From positions 148,240 through 212,239 of the forward strand of contig NZ_FWER01000012.1 in NCBI RefSeq assembly GCF_900169785.1: 64,000 nt of DNA, written 5' to 3'. This DNA comes from Rhizobium sullae (lineage in GTDB: Bacteria > Pseudomonadota > Alphaproteobacteria > Rhizobiales > Rhizobiaceae). Made by a program: the position numbers and the translations under genes. Below, one piece after another: positions 36,575 to 45,217 of the stretch (positions are counted from its first letter, which is position 1; each line of letters opens with the position of its first letter). Under the pieces are notes generated by a model that was not told the origin of the DNA, made no database searches, and saw nothing but the letters and a program-made list of their open reading frames with translations.

Positions 36575-38473
36575 TCAGATGATGACGTGCGAGCCGAGTT
36601 CGACCACGCGATTCGCCGGAAGGCGGAAGTAGTCGGAGGGGTTCGCCGCTGCGTTGGCGAGCGCGATATAGAGCCGGTCTTGCCAATAGGGCATTCCGGA
36701 CTTCGCATCCGGCACTAGCTTGCGCCGGCCGAGATAGAAGGAGGTCGTCATGATGTCGAACTTCAACCCGGTCTTTCTGAGTGCCGCGAGCGCTTGGGAG
36801 ACGTTCTGCGTTTCCATGAAGCCGAAGAGCAGTTCGACACGCGAGAAGCGCTCGGAAACCTGATCGACCTTGTAGCGTTCAGAGTTCGCAACGCGCGGCT
36901 TGTTGACCGTGCGGATCGTCAGGATGACGTTGCGGTCATGCAGGACGTGGTTGTGCTTCAGATTGTGAAGCAGGGCGGCAGGCGCCGACTCCGGATCGCT
37001 GGTGAGGAAAATCGCAGTACCGGGGACATGGGCGGGCGAATGATCGCTCTTGCGTTCGATAGAGCTGACGAATGACGGCAGCGGGATGTCGGTGTGCCGG
37101 GTCTTTTCCATGAGCAGCGCCGTGCCGCGGCGCCAGGTCCACATGACAACGATGAAGGCGGTGGCGATCAGGATCGGGATATAGCCGCCGTCATGGATCT
37201 TGAGCAGATTGGCACCGAGGAAGATCAGCTCCAGCACAAGCAGCGGCACAAGAACGATGGCAGCCACCGGAATCGACCAGTTCCAGCGCGTCCGCACGAA
37301 CTCGAAAGCCATGATCGTGGTGACGACCATCGCGCCAGTGACCGAGATACCATAGGCCGTTGCAAGAGCTTCTGACGTCTGGAACGTGATAACCAGGAAC
37401 ATGACGCCCAGAAAGAGCACGGTGTTGACGGTCGGCAAGAATATCTGCCCGGTATTGGTCTCCGAGGTGAAGAGGATCTCCATGCGCGGCAGGAAACCGA
37501 GGTTGATGCCTTGGCGCACAAGCGAGAAGGCGCCCGTGATTACCGCCTGGCTGGCGATGATCGTTGCGGCCGTCGCCAGAATGACAGCGAAAGGCAGCGC
37601 CCACTTCGGGAACATCAGATAGAAGGGGTCGGACATCGCCTCCGGATTGCCGAGGACGAGCGCGCCCTGGCCGAGATAGTTCAGCGCGAGCGCAGGAAAG
37701 ACCAGTACGAACCAGGCCCACTGGATCGGGCGGCGGCCGAAATGGCCAAGGTCGGCATAGAGCGCTTCGGCGCCGGTAACCGTCAGGAAGACCGCGCCCA
37801 GAACGACGATGCCGTAGAATCCTTCGTCGAGCAGGAAGCTGACGGCATAATACGGATTGAAGGCTGCCAGGATGCCGTAGTCGTCGGAGATGTGCGAGAC
37901 GCCGGCAATCGCTAGGACGATGAACCAGAGTGCGGTGATCGGTCCGAAAAAACGGCCCATGGCGCCGGTACCGTGCGATTGGAAAACGAAGAGCAAGACA
38001 AGAATGGCGGCCGAAATCGGCACTATGTAAGCCGACAGGCTCGGGGCCATCAGCTTGACGCCTTCAACGGCAGACAGAACCGACAGCGCCGGCGTGATCA
38101 TCGCGTCGCCGAGGAACAGGGCCGCACCCGCCATGCCGAGCGTAAGCAGCAACGCGGTGTGCCCGTTCGCCGTCTTCATCAACAGAGCAAGCAGGGAGAG
38201 CGTACCGCCCTCGCCTTCGTTATCGGCGCGCAGCAGCAGCAGGACATATTTGAGGGTGACGATGATCGTCAGCGCCCAGAGCATCAGCGAGATAAGGCTG
38301 ATGATCTCGAAACGGGTGAGACCATCATGCGCGACCGGTTTCAGCGCTTCGCGGAATGCGTAGAGCGGGCTGGTGCCGATATCTCCATAGACGACACCGA
38401 CGGAGCCGAGCGCAAGATAGAAGAGTTTGCGCGGCGTCATGTGGCGATCGTGCGAATGGCTTTCGTTGGACAT
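36575..38473 (-). CDS. kup: Kup-type potassium uptake transporter
   Basis: Low-affinity K+ (K+/H+) uptake system, 632 residues. [20 protein letters not shown] is the diagnostic first helix; twelve helices follow, including [17 protein letters not shown] and [17 protein letters not shown], then a cytoplasmic C-terminal domain. corA lies 17 bases upstream and its TAA stop is part of a TAAGGAG site. ATG at 38473 is 13 bases from that site, rather far; an in-frame TTG at 38482 is four bases from it. Start assignment between these two is open. Confidence 0.94.
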   Translation of the reverse strand: MSNESHSHDRHMTPRKLFYLALGSVGVVYGDIGTSPLYAFREALKPVAHDGLTRFEIISLISLMLWALTIIVTLKYVLLLLRADNEGEGGTLSLLALLMKTANGHTALLLTLGMAGAALFLGDAMITPALSVLSAVEGVKLMAPSLSAYIVPISAAILVLLFVFQSHGTGAMGRFFGPITALWFIVLAIAGVSHISDDYGILAAFNPYYAVSFLLDEGFYGIVVLGAVFLTVTGAEALYADLGHFGRRPIQWAWFVLVFPALALNYLGQGALVLGNPEAMSDPFYLMFPKWALPFAVILATAATIIASQAVITGAFSLVRQGINLGFLPRMEILFTSETNTGQIFLPTVNTVLFLGVMFLVITFQTSEALATAYGISVTGAMVVTTIMAFEFVRTRWNWSIPVAAIVLVPLLVLELIFLGANLLKIHDGGYIPILIATAFIVVMWTWRRGTALLMEKTRHTDIPLPSFVSSIERKSDHSPAHVPGTAIFLTSDPESAPAALLHNLKHNHVLHDRNVILTIRTVNKPRVANSERYKVDQVSERFSRVELLFGFMETQNVSQALAALRKTGLKFDIMTTSFYLGRRKLVPDAKSGMPYWQDRLYIALANAAANPSDYFRLPANRVVELGSHVII

Positions 38474-38490
38474 TAGTGACAACAGGCTCC

Positions 38491-39468
38491 TTAGAGCCAG
38501 CCTTTCCATCGGAAAAAGAGGAACGGAATGACCGCGGATAGCACCATCAGGCCCAGCGAAGAGGGGTAACCTGCGGCCCATTGCAGTTCCGGCATGAATT
38601 CGAAATTCATACCATAAATCGATGCGACAAGTGTGGGCGGCAAGAACACGACGGATGCGATCGAGAAGATCTTGATGATCGAGTTCTGCTCGATATTGAT
38701 GAGGCCGAGCGAGGCGTCGAGCAGGAAGGTGATGTTTCCGGCGACGTAAGAGGCGTGCTCCGTCAGCGACTGGATATCGCGCGAGACGGTGCGCGATAGT
38801 TCCTTCGTCGCCTGATCCTTCTGAACCGCGGCGATCGTGTAGAAGAAGGTCATGAGGCGCGCGAGCGAGGCCAGGCTGTCTCGCACCTTGCTGACAAGGC
38901 GCTGGTGGCCGGCGATGTCGCGGAGCTTTACCTCGAGATAGTTCGAGGGTTTGCGAACCTTCTTGGCGCGGTCGCCGAAGACGTGCATCGAAAGGATGTC
39001 GATGCGGGCAACCGAGACCTCGAGGATTTCCGCGGTCCGGTCTGTGATCGTCTCAAGCAGCTTGGCAAGCAGGGCAGCGCCGCTTCGCCACTCCTCCGGC
39101 ACCCGATGAAGGGCTGCAATAAACAGCCCAAAGGATTTCGGATGGGCGTAACGAATAGTGATCAGCCGATTTCCGATAAGGATAAAAGCGACATCCGTCA
39201 GCGTCGGCGCCTCGGTCTCGGCCTTCCAGACCAGCGAAGCCGTCATGAACGTAGCACCATTTTCAGTGTAGAGGCGTGCCGACGGTTCGATATCCTTCAG
39301 GTCGTCGCGGGTCGGAACCTCGATACCGACGATCTTTTCGACGTGGAGCTCCTCCTCCCGGGTCGGTTCTAGCAGATCGATCCACACCACATCGTCCGGA
39401 AACTCCGCGCCGTGCGACAGATCGCGGATTTCGACCGACTTGCAATTTGAACAATAAGCAGTGATCAC
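38491..39468 (-). CDS. corA: CorA-type magnesium transporter
   Basis: A 325-residue divalent metal channel of the CorA family. The cytoplasmic domain covers the first 255 residues; the last two helices are [20 protein letters not shown], ending in the signature [10 protein letters not shown], and [16 protein letters not shown]. The GMN motif supports Mg2+ transport, though some relatives carry Co2+, Ni2+ or Zn2+. Probably co-transcribed with kup, whose ribosome binding site overlaps the corA stop codon. Confidence 0.94.
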   Translation of the reverse strand: MITAYCSNCKSVEIRDLSHGAEFPDDVVWIDLLEPTREEELHVEKIVGIEVPTRDDLKDIEPSARLYTENGATFMTASLVWKAETEAPTLTDVAFILIGNRLITIRYAHPKSFGLFIAALHRVPEEWRSGAALLAKLLETITDRTAEILEVSVARIDILSMHVFGDRAKKVRKPSNYLEVKLRDIAGHQRLVSKVRDSLASLARLMTFFYTIAAVQKDQATKELSRTVSRDIQSLTEHASYVAGNITFLLDASLGLINIEQNSIIKIFSIASVVFLPPTLVASIYGMNFEFMPELQWAAGYPSSLGLMVLSAVIPFLFFRWKGWL

Positions 39469-39878
39469 CGGGCGTTGCTCCAGCCGCCGGCATGCCTTGC
39501 AATGCCTGCGCTTTTCATCGAAAGCCTTTCACTGGAACGGCCGCCGTCACGGCGCCGTACGGGCTAACAGTCTTCGATCTTGCCGGACGCGGAAAAACGT
39601 TCATACAACTCCAGCTGCATCCGGTCACAACCCGGCCGTGCATTCTGCTCAACCGCATCGCAGTCACCAATCCTTCGATCGACAAGATAACTCCGAACAT
39701 GCAGGCTGGCCGAAACTTTTCAAGCAGGGCGGCCATCATCGAGCATCCGCAGAAACCGCCATCATGGCGACGGCGGGCCATATGACGGAAAGCTGTGAAA
39801 TAATCAAGTCATCTTACGTGAACCGGGCAATTTCACCACATTTCCCCCATAATTTGGGTATGCGGCGGACTGAAACAG
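39469..39878. other. Intergenic region between mrp and corA
   Basis: About 410 bases without a gene I can support. Open frames exist on both strands but their products are Arg/His- or Cys/Met-rich without family resemblance. It must hold the corA promoter. No magnesium leader or other riboswitch was recognised. Confidence 0.5.
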
Positions 39879-41039
39879 CTACTCGAAAACGATCGTCGGC
39901 GCCTGACGCTGCGGCTGACCGCCAAGCTGTTCACAGACCTTCGAAGCGATATTGCGATAAATGCCCGCCACAATGCCGTTCGGCTCCGAGGCGACGAGCG
40001 GCGTGCCTGCATCTGAGGTTTCGCGGATATTGATCGTCAGCGGAACCTCGCCAAGGAAGGGCACGCCAATGCGCTCGGCTTCCTTGCGCGCACCGCCATG
40101 GCCGAAAATGTCGTAACGCGTACCGGTATCCGGCGCGATGAAATAGCTCATGTTCTCGATGATGCCGAGAACCGGGACTTCCACTTTGCGGAACATATTA
40201 AGCCCCTTGCGGGCATCGACAAGCGCCAGATCCTGCGGCGTGGAGACGATGACAGCGCCCGCAAGCGGCACCTGCTGGGCCATCGTCAGCTGCGCATCGC
40301 CCGTGCCGGGCGGCATATCGACGACCAGTACGTCCAGTTCGCCCCAGGCGACTTCACGCAGCATCTGCATGATTGCCGACTGCACCATCGGGCCACGCCA
40401 GATCATCGCCGTCTCCTCATCGACGAGGAAACCCATCGACATGACCTTGAGGCCGTAATTTTCCATCGGATTGATGATGCGGCCGTCGATCTGCGTCGGG
40501 CGGCCGGAAATCTTCAGAAGACGCGGCATAGAGGGGCCGTAGATATCGGCGTCGAGAATGCCGACGCGAAGTCCGTTCGCTTGCAGGCCGAGCGCGAGAT
40601 TGACGGCTGTCGTCGACTTGCCGACGCCGCCCTTGCCGGAGGCAACCGCTATGATCGCATTGATGCCGGGCACGCCGATCTTGCCGGCGCGCGGCGGCTG
40701 TTGCTGCGGGGCATGTGCATGACCCTCATGGCCGTGGCTGGCATGAGCTGCTGCGGGACGCGCGGCGGGTGCGGATGCGGGGGCCGCCTTCTTGTCGGCG
40801 GTCAGTGCCACGAGCGCACCCTTCACGCCCGGCAGTTCCTTGATGACGCGCTCGGCGGCCAGACGCAGCGGCTCGAGCTCTTTGGCGCGCTCGGCCGGAA
40901 CGGTGATCGAGAAATAGACCTTGCCGTCCGAAATGAAGACGTCGGATACCATGCCGAGCTCGACGATATTATGTTCGAGATCGGGACCACGCACGGTCTT
41001 CAGCGTTTCGAGAATCTGTTCCTTGGTGACGTCCGTCAT
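39879..41039 (-). CDS. mrp: Mrp/NBP35 family P-loop ATPase (Fe-S carrier family)
   Basis: A 386-residue protein. The N-terminal DUF59/MIP18-like domain has LKTVRGPDLEHNIVELGMV. A His-rich linker (AAHASHGHEGHAHAP) follows. The ATPase domain has the deviant Walker A VASGKGGVGKSTTAVNLAL near residue 137, ILDADIYGPSMPRLL and VVDMPPGTGDAQLT. In this family Fe-S transfer uses a CxxC pair after ENMSYF; here the sequence is ENMSYFIAPDTGTRYDIFG, with no cysteine, and the only Cys is near the C terminus. ATG at 41039 has GAGGGTGGA upstream. Divergent from the Rsm22 gene. Confidence 0.93.
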   Translation of the reverse strand: MTDVTKEQILETLKTVRGPDLEHNIVELGMVSDVFISDGKVYFSITVPAERAKELEPLRLAAERVIKELPGVKGALVALTADKKAAPASAPAARPAAAHASHGHEGHAHAPQQQPPRAGKIGVPGINAIIAVASGKGGVGKSTTAVNLALGLQANGLRVGILDADIYGPSMPRLLKISGRPTQIDGRIINPMENYGLKVMSMGFLVDEETAMIWRGPMVQSAIMQMLREVAWGELDVLVVDMPPGTGDAQLTMAQQVPLAGAVIVSTPQDLALVDARKGLNMFRKVEVPVLGIIENMSYFIAPDTGTRYDIFGHGGARKEAERIGVPFLGEVPLTINIRETSDAGTPLVASEPNGIVAGIYRNIASKVCEQLGGQPQRQAPTIVFE

Positions 41040-41551
41040 TCCACCCTCACGCACAGTCTTTGAAAAGAGGTAGATAGTGGAGGGCTGTGGCTTCGCCAAA
41101 CGAAATCGGCATCAAGGGCGACGGAAATCGCGCGCGATCAAGTTCGTGGCGAAATCCGTTGCGGCCATCTGGTCCGCCGGGCTTTCGCCCCGATGGCCGC
41201 AACGGTCTGCCCGATACCCGGCGCAACGCAGGCCGAAGTAGAACAATGTCCGGAAATAACCAGAGGGAAAATCACCCCAAAACACGGGGTGGAGCGACAT
41301 CATGGGAGGGTCGTTACAAAAAGGCAACAACCGCCGCCGGCAACGGCTGCAGGAGACATGCATCAACGCTGCCGGACGGCGGGTTGCCGATGGCGCCGTT
41401 CTTTTTTGGCGCTCTTCCAAAGTCCCCTCTGGACCTCTGCAGACTAGGAAGCAAGGCTCGTGCCAGATGATGATAGGCAAGCGCTTCATATGCCGCTTGG
41501 CATGGCAGTTACCCGGCTGTATGGGGTGATCGATCAACACGGGCGACAGCG
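41040..41551. other. Long structured intergenic region between mrp and the Rsm22 gene
   Basis: Some 510 bases with no supported coding gene. It contains several hairpins and one plus-strand terminator (see the ncRNA entry at 41156-41410), plus the promoters for mrp and the Rsm22 gene. Confidence 0.5.
41156..41410 (+). ncRNA. Candidate structured RNA with its own terminator
   Basis: A 14-pair perfect stem, CCGTTGCGGCCATC (41156-41169) with GATGGCCGCAACGG (41192-41205), encloses a small GGGC/GCCC hairpin. Next comes CACCCC/GGGGTG (41273-41291). The region ends in GGACGGCG...CGCCGTTC followed by TTTTTT at 41374-41407, a plus-strand terminator more than 140 bases before the next gene. A terminator in that position implies a short transcript that ends before the Rsm22 gene. 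No promoter was pinned down, and the 5' end could lie anywhere from about 41050 to 41260. Confidence 0.45.
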
Positions 41552-42526
41552 ATGGAATTGCCAAGAATATTGCGCGAACAGGTGGAGGAGATGCTGGAGG
41601 GCCAGCCGCTCGACGGGCTGAAGCGCGCCGCAGCACGCCTTTCCAGCCGTTATCGCCAGGAACTGCGCGACGGCAGCTTCCACATCAGCGACGGTCTTGC
41701 AGCCAAGGCTTATCTCGCCGCACGGCTGCCCGCCACATATGCCGCGATCCGCGCCGCCTATGAAATGATTTCGGAAGCCCGGCCCGATTTCGCGCCTGAG
41801 CATTTCGTGGATGTCGGGGCTGGTCCAGGCTCGGCACTCTGGGCCGCCGCTGGCTGCTGGCCTGAGATCAAAAGCGCCGTGATGGTGGAGGCAAGCGACG
41901 CAATCCGCGACGTCGGCAGAAGACTCTCGGAGAGGCTCGACCTTCAGACAGATTGGCTGGATGGCAATCTTATCAAGGCGTTGCCGAAAATCGCGCCCGC
42001 CGATCTTGTCACCATCGCCTATGTGCTCGATGAGATAGAGCCGCATCAGATCGCCGCGTCGATCGACAAGCTCTGGGCGCTGACGCTAGGCACGCTCGTC
42101 ATCATTGAACCCGGAACACCGGCCGGCTGGGACCGTATTCTCACCGCGCGTGATCTGCTGCTCTCAAAAGGGGCGCACCTGATAGCACCCTGCCCGCATG
42201 CGACGGACTGTCCTCTCACGCGGCCGGATTGGTGTCATTTTTCACGCCGCGTCGCCCGTTCGAAAATGCACCGGCTGGTCAAGGATGCGGACGTGCCGTG
42301 GGAGGACGAAAAATATATCTTCATCGCCGCAAGCCGTTTGGCAGACGAGGCTCCCCAGGCCCGCATCATCGCGCCGCCTCAGGGCCCGGGCGGGGTGATC
42401 AGACTGAAGCTCTGTCAAAGCGACGGAACGGCCGGCGAGCGCACCTTCTCCAAACGCGATGGCGCCACCTTCAAATGGGCGCGACGGGCGAATTGGGGCG
42501 ACGCGCTGGAAAGCGACCGAGAATAG
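41552..42526 (+). CDS. Rsm22-like small ribosomal subunit assembly factor
   Basis: A 324-residue protein of the Rsm22/METTL17 family, methyltransferase-like factors that act on the small ribosomal subunit. The Rossmann part has EHFVDVGAGPGSALWAAAG near residue 90. The family Fe-S motif is visible as APCPHATDCPLTRPDWCHFS, giving cysteines near residues 214, 220 and 228, and a fourth, in RLKLCQSDG, near residue 288. The spacing resembles the four cluster ligands described for mitochondrial METTL17. Bacterial members are poorly studied. Monocistronic, convergent with the LuxR-type gene. Confidence 0.88.
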   Translation: MELPRILREQVEEMLEGQPLDGLKRAAARLSSRYRQELRDGSFHISDGLAAKAYLAARLPATYAAIRAAYEMISEARPDFAPEHFVDVGAGPGSALWAAAGCWPEIKSAVMVEASDAIRDVGRRLSERLDLQTDWLDGNLIKALPKIAPADLVTIAYVLDEIEPHQIAASIDKLWALTLGTLVIIEPGTPAGWDRILTARDLLLSKGAHLIAPCPHATDCPLTRPDWCHFSRRVARSKMHRLVKDADVPWEDEKYIFIAASRLADEAPQARIIAPPQGPGGVIRLKLCQSDGTAGERTFSKRDGATFKWARRANWGDALESDRE

Positions 42527-42589
42527 CAACGGATGAAGGAAGCAACCCTGCTCATCTTTTGACCCAAACTGCCAATATTTTCAGCAGGG

Positions 42590-43321
42590 TCACTTGATGA
42601 TGCCGATGCGCAGCGCCTTGGCGACGGCCTGCGTCCGGTTGACCGTGTCGAGCTTCTTCGTCGCGCGATTCAGGTAGTGATTGACGGTATGCTCCGAGAG
42701 ATTGAGGATATCGGCGATTTCCGCACTGGTCTTTCCTGCCGCCGTCCAGTTCAGGCAATCGATTTCGCGATCCGTCAGCGCATCCGTCATGCGCGTATCG
42801 AGACTGCGGATTTCGGCGAGCCTGTCGAAGACATGGATAGAGATATAGAAAAGGTCCCGCATCTCCTCGGGCGCGAAGGGTTCGCGATCGCCCGCGAACG
42901 AGACTGCACCCCGCATGCCTGATGGCTCGTGTGTCGGGAAAAACGCGCAACGCATCATCTTGAAGCGCTCGAAAAGCGTCACGGCCATTGAAGTCTTGCC
43001 GTCGTCCCGCCGATGGCCCTTGGTGACGTCGACGAAAAAGGGAACCGACGACGTGCGCAGACGGCGTATGACAGGGCTGTTCGCCAGCAGGTTTTCCTGA
43101 TCGTAAAGCGACAGGAGCTCGGCCGGCCAACTGGTGATCACCGTCGCACTTTGGAGCTCGAATGACGTGACCGGTGGCAAATTGAGGACCATGAACGCCC
43201 TGCTCCGGCAAGCTTCCGTCACGCGCTTCATGAAGCGGAAGATGTCGAACTGGGTCTTCAGACCCGCAATTTCCTGAATATATCCATCTGCATCGAAAGA
43301 TGCCCGTGACAGTGCTGTCAT
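42590..43321 (-). CDS. LuxR-family regulator with an autoinducer-binding-like domain (solo)
   Basis: A 243-residue transcription regulator. The N-terminal domain has the autoinducer-binding fold pattern (SWPAELLSLYDQENLLANSP) and the C-terminal LuxR helix-turn-helix is clear: ALTDREIDCLNWTAAGKTSA, then EIADILNLSEHTVNHYLNRA. No luxI-like synthase gene is nearby, so this is a solo. Against TraR, Tyr61 and Pro71 are kept (Y73, P83), but Trp57 is Leu69 and the key Asp70 is Ser82, so typical acyl-homoserine lactone binding is doubtful. Its targets are unknown. Confidence 0.88.
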   Translation of the reverse strand: MTALSRASFDADGYIQEIAGLKTQFDIFRFMKRVTEACRSRAFMVLNLPPVTSFELQSATVITSWPAELLSLYDQENLLANSPVIRRLRTSSVPFFVDVTKGHRRDDGKTSMAVTLFERFKMMRCAFFPTHEPSGMRGAVSFAGDREPFAPEEMRDLFYISIHVFDRLAEIRSLDTRMTDALTDREIDCLNWTAAGKTSAEIADILNLSEHTVNHYLNRATKKLDTVNRTQAVAKALRIGIIK

Positions 43322-43554
43322 CTACTTTTCGTCTTCTCAAGAGCGGCGGCGCCGTTTCAGATCAATTTGTGCCCGCAAGCCAAACGCGCCCGCATGAAAT
43401 AAAAAACAACCTGGCCGAAATACAATGGCCGAAGAGACTATACGATTTAACAAACTACCGCAGTTGGCGTGATTCGCAGCCAAATCTCAATATCGCACGC
43501 ATCATAAGCGTGCTCTGTGAAAGCGTCCAGCCGAATGCATCGTCACGTAGGCTG

Positions 43555-44349
43555 CTATCGGCGCGGGCCGAGACGGACGCGCATGGCATCCGCGATGCAT
43601 GCCGCAGCCTGCTTTATGGGGATCGCCCATTCCTCGAGACGCTCGATCGTCAGCCTGTAGGCCGGACCGGTGATCGAAACGCCGCCGGTAAAGCTTCCAT
43701 CCTCCATCCCGATTGGCGCCGCGATGCAGCGGATACCTGGCTCGTGCTCCTCGCGGTCGAAGGCGAAGCCGGTTTTGCGGATTATCGTCACTTCGGCCAG
43801 CAATGCCTCGGCCGAAACTAGGGTCTGCGGCGTGAAGCTATCGAAGGAGAGCCTTCGCACCAGCGCTTCCAGCGCATCGTCCGGCAAAACCGAAAGAGCA
43901 GCCTTTCCGACGCCGGTGCAATAGACGGGCGAGGCGTTGCCGATCTGCGAATACATGCGGACAGACTGCTGACCTTCGATCTTGTCGAGGTAGATGATAG
44001 AGGCTCCGCGCAGAACGCCAAGATGGACGGTCTCGCCGCTCATCTGCTGCAGATGCCTGAGATGCGGTTCGGTAATCAGCCGGAATTCGTTCTTCGCCCA
44101 GCTTCGCGATGCGAGATCGAGAAGCCGCAACCCCGGCGCATAGCGTCCGTCGGCGTCGAATTCCAGGAGCCCTTCTTCGACGAGATGGCCGAGTTGGCGG
44201 TGCAACGTGCCGCGCGGCTGGCCGGCGAGAGCAAGAATATCGGTAAAGCGCAGGGGACGTTCGGCATGCGTCACGAGGTCGAGTAGCGCTATCGCCTTGC
44301 CCAAGGTCCCCGTTTCATTTTCTCTCGATATATCTTTTCGTAGAGCCAT
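43555..44349 (-). CDS. IclR family transcriptional regulator
   Basis: A 264-residue regulator. The N-terminal winged helix has GTLGKAIALLDLVTHAERPL and DILALAGQPRGTLHRQLGHL. The IclR effector domain includes METVHLG-like GETVHLGVLRGASIIYLDKI, SPVYCTGVGKAALSVL and EEHEPGIRCIAAPIG. It is divergent from the galactose-type catabolic genes and 97 bases from their start, so it most likely controls them and itself. ATG at 44349 matches the family N terminus; upstream sequence in the same frame is unrelated. Confidence 0.92.
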   Translation of the reverse strand: MALRKDISRENETGTLGKAIALLDLVTHAERPLRFTDILALAGQPRGTLHRQLGHLVEEGLLEFDADGRYAPGLRLLDLASRSWAKNEFRLITEPHLRHLQQMSGETVHLGVLRGASIIYLDKIEGQQSVRMYSQIGNASPVYCTGVGKAALSVLPDDALEALVRRLSFDSFTPQTLVSAEALLAEVTIIRKTGFAFDREEHEPGIRCIAAPIGMEDGSFTGGVSITGPAYRLTIERLEEWAIPIKQAAACIADAMRVRLGPRR

Positions 44350-44416
44350 TGATTGCCTACCGTCGGCCTTGACACAGCTGGCAGCGTAATCGGATAATTC
44401 CACATAGTCAAATTGA

Positions 44417-44433
44417 GTTCCAAATACCGGAAC
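44417..44433. promoter_or_regulatory. Candidate IclR-type operator
   Basis: GTTCC-AAATACC-GGAAC, a perfect five-base inverted repeat with a seven-base spacer, just upstream of the dehydrogenase ribosome binding site in the divergent promoter region. Its position suits repression of the catabolic genes. Support is positional only. Confidence 0.3.
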
Positions 44434-44446
44434 ATTGGAGAGTACC

Positions 44447-45217
44447 GTGAGCGGTGTAGTCGCGCAGTTTCCGGAATTCACGGATCGTAGCGTGCTCGTA
44501 ACGGGCGGCGGCGCCGGCATCGGTGCGGCGATCGTGGAGGGCTTCGCCCGGCAGGGTGCGAAGGTTTCCTTCATCGACATCGCCGAAACGGAAAGCCGGG
44601 AACTCGCGATGCGGCTCTCCCGCGATTGCGAGCATCCTGTGCATTTCTTCAAGGCCGACCTTCGCGATATCAGCGCGATCCGGCAGACCGTTGATGCGGT
44701 GGTCGCACAATCGGGACCGATCACTGTGCTCGTCAACAATGCGGCTTGGGACGACCGGCATGATTTCGACGCAGTCACCGAAGAATACTGGGACAACAAC
44801 CAAGCGACGAACCTCCGCCATGTCTTCTTCACCGCCCAGGCTGTCGCGCCTTCCATGCGGGCGGCAGGCGGCGGCGCGATCATCAACATGTCATCGATCG
44901 CATTTCTCCTGAACATGCCGGATTTTCCGGCCTATTCCACTGCCAAGGCCGGCGTGATCGGTCTCACCAAGAGCCTGGCGGGCAAACTTGGCCCGGACAA
45001 TATCCGCGTCAACTGCATCCTGCCAGGCATGATCGTGACCGAACGGCAGATGAAGCTCTGGCTGACCGAAGAGGGCATTGCGCAGACTATCAAGCGGCAA
45101 TGCCTCAAGAAGGTCCTGCATGCCGATGCGATCGTCGGTCCGTGTCTGTTTCTTGCATCCGACTGCGCGACCGCGGTGACGGCGCAGTCCTTGATTGTCG
45201 ATGGAGGCATTTTCTGA
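44447..45217 (+). CDS. SDR family sugar dehydrogenase, probable D-galactose 1-dehydrogenase
   Basis: Classical short-chain dehydrogenase, 256 residues. The NAD(P) loop is VLVTGGGAGIGAAIVEGFAR, then LVNNAAWDD, the Ser in INMSSIAFLL, and the active site YSTAKAGVIGLTKSLAGKLG. The start is a GTG at 44447 with GGAG six bases upstream. Clustered with 2-keto-3-deoxygalactonate kinase, aldolase and an SMP-30 lactonase, it most likely oxidises D-galactose (or a related sugar) to the lactone in a De Ley-Doudoroff pathway, as known for galactose dehydrogenases of Sinorhizobium. L-arabinose or fucose cannot be excluded. Confidence 0.85.
   Translation: MSGVVAQFPEFTDRSVLVTGGGAGIGAAIVEGFARQGAKVSFIDIAETESRELAMRLSRDCEHPVHFFKADLRDISAIRQTVDAVVAQSGPITVLVNNAAWDDRHDFDAVTEEYWDNNQATNLRHVFFTAQAVAPSMRAAGGGAIINMSSIAFLLNMPDFPAYSTAKAGVIGLTKSLAGKLGPDNIRVNCILPGMIVTERQMKLWLTEEGIAQTIKRQCLKKVLHADAIVGPCLFLASDCATAVTAQSLIVDGGIF

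Noticed and set aside
39469..39878. Magnesium-sensing leader upstream of corA
   Set aside because: No multi-helix leader resembling an M-box or a short leader ORF could be recognised.
39461..40033. Plus-strand open frame between corA and mrp
   Set aside because: Arg/His/Ser-rich, no ribosome binding site, and runs into antisense of mrp.
41112..41636. Minus-strand open frame in the mrp-Rsm22 gap
   Set aside because: Covers the hairpins and terminator of the candidate RNA and overlaps the Rsm22 start; no family resemblance.
44350..44916. Upstream extension of the IclR frame
   Set aside because: It is antisense to the sugar dehydrogenase; the winged-helix domain begins at the ATG at 44349.
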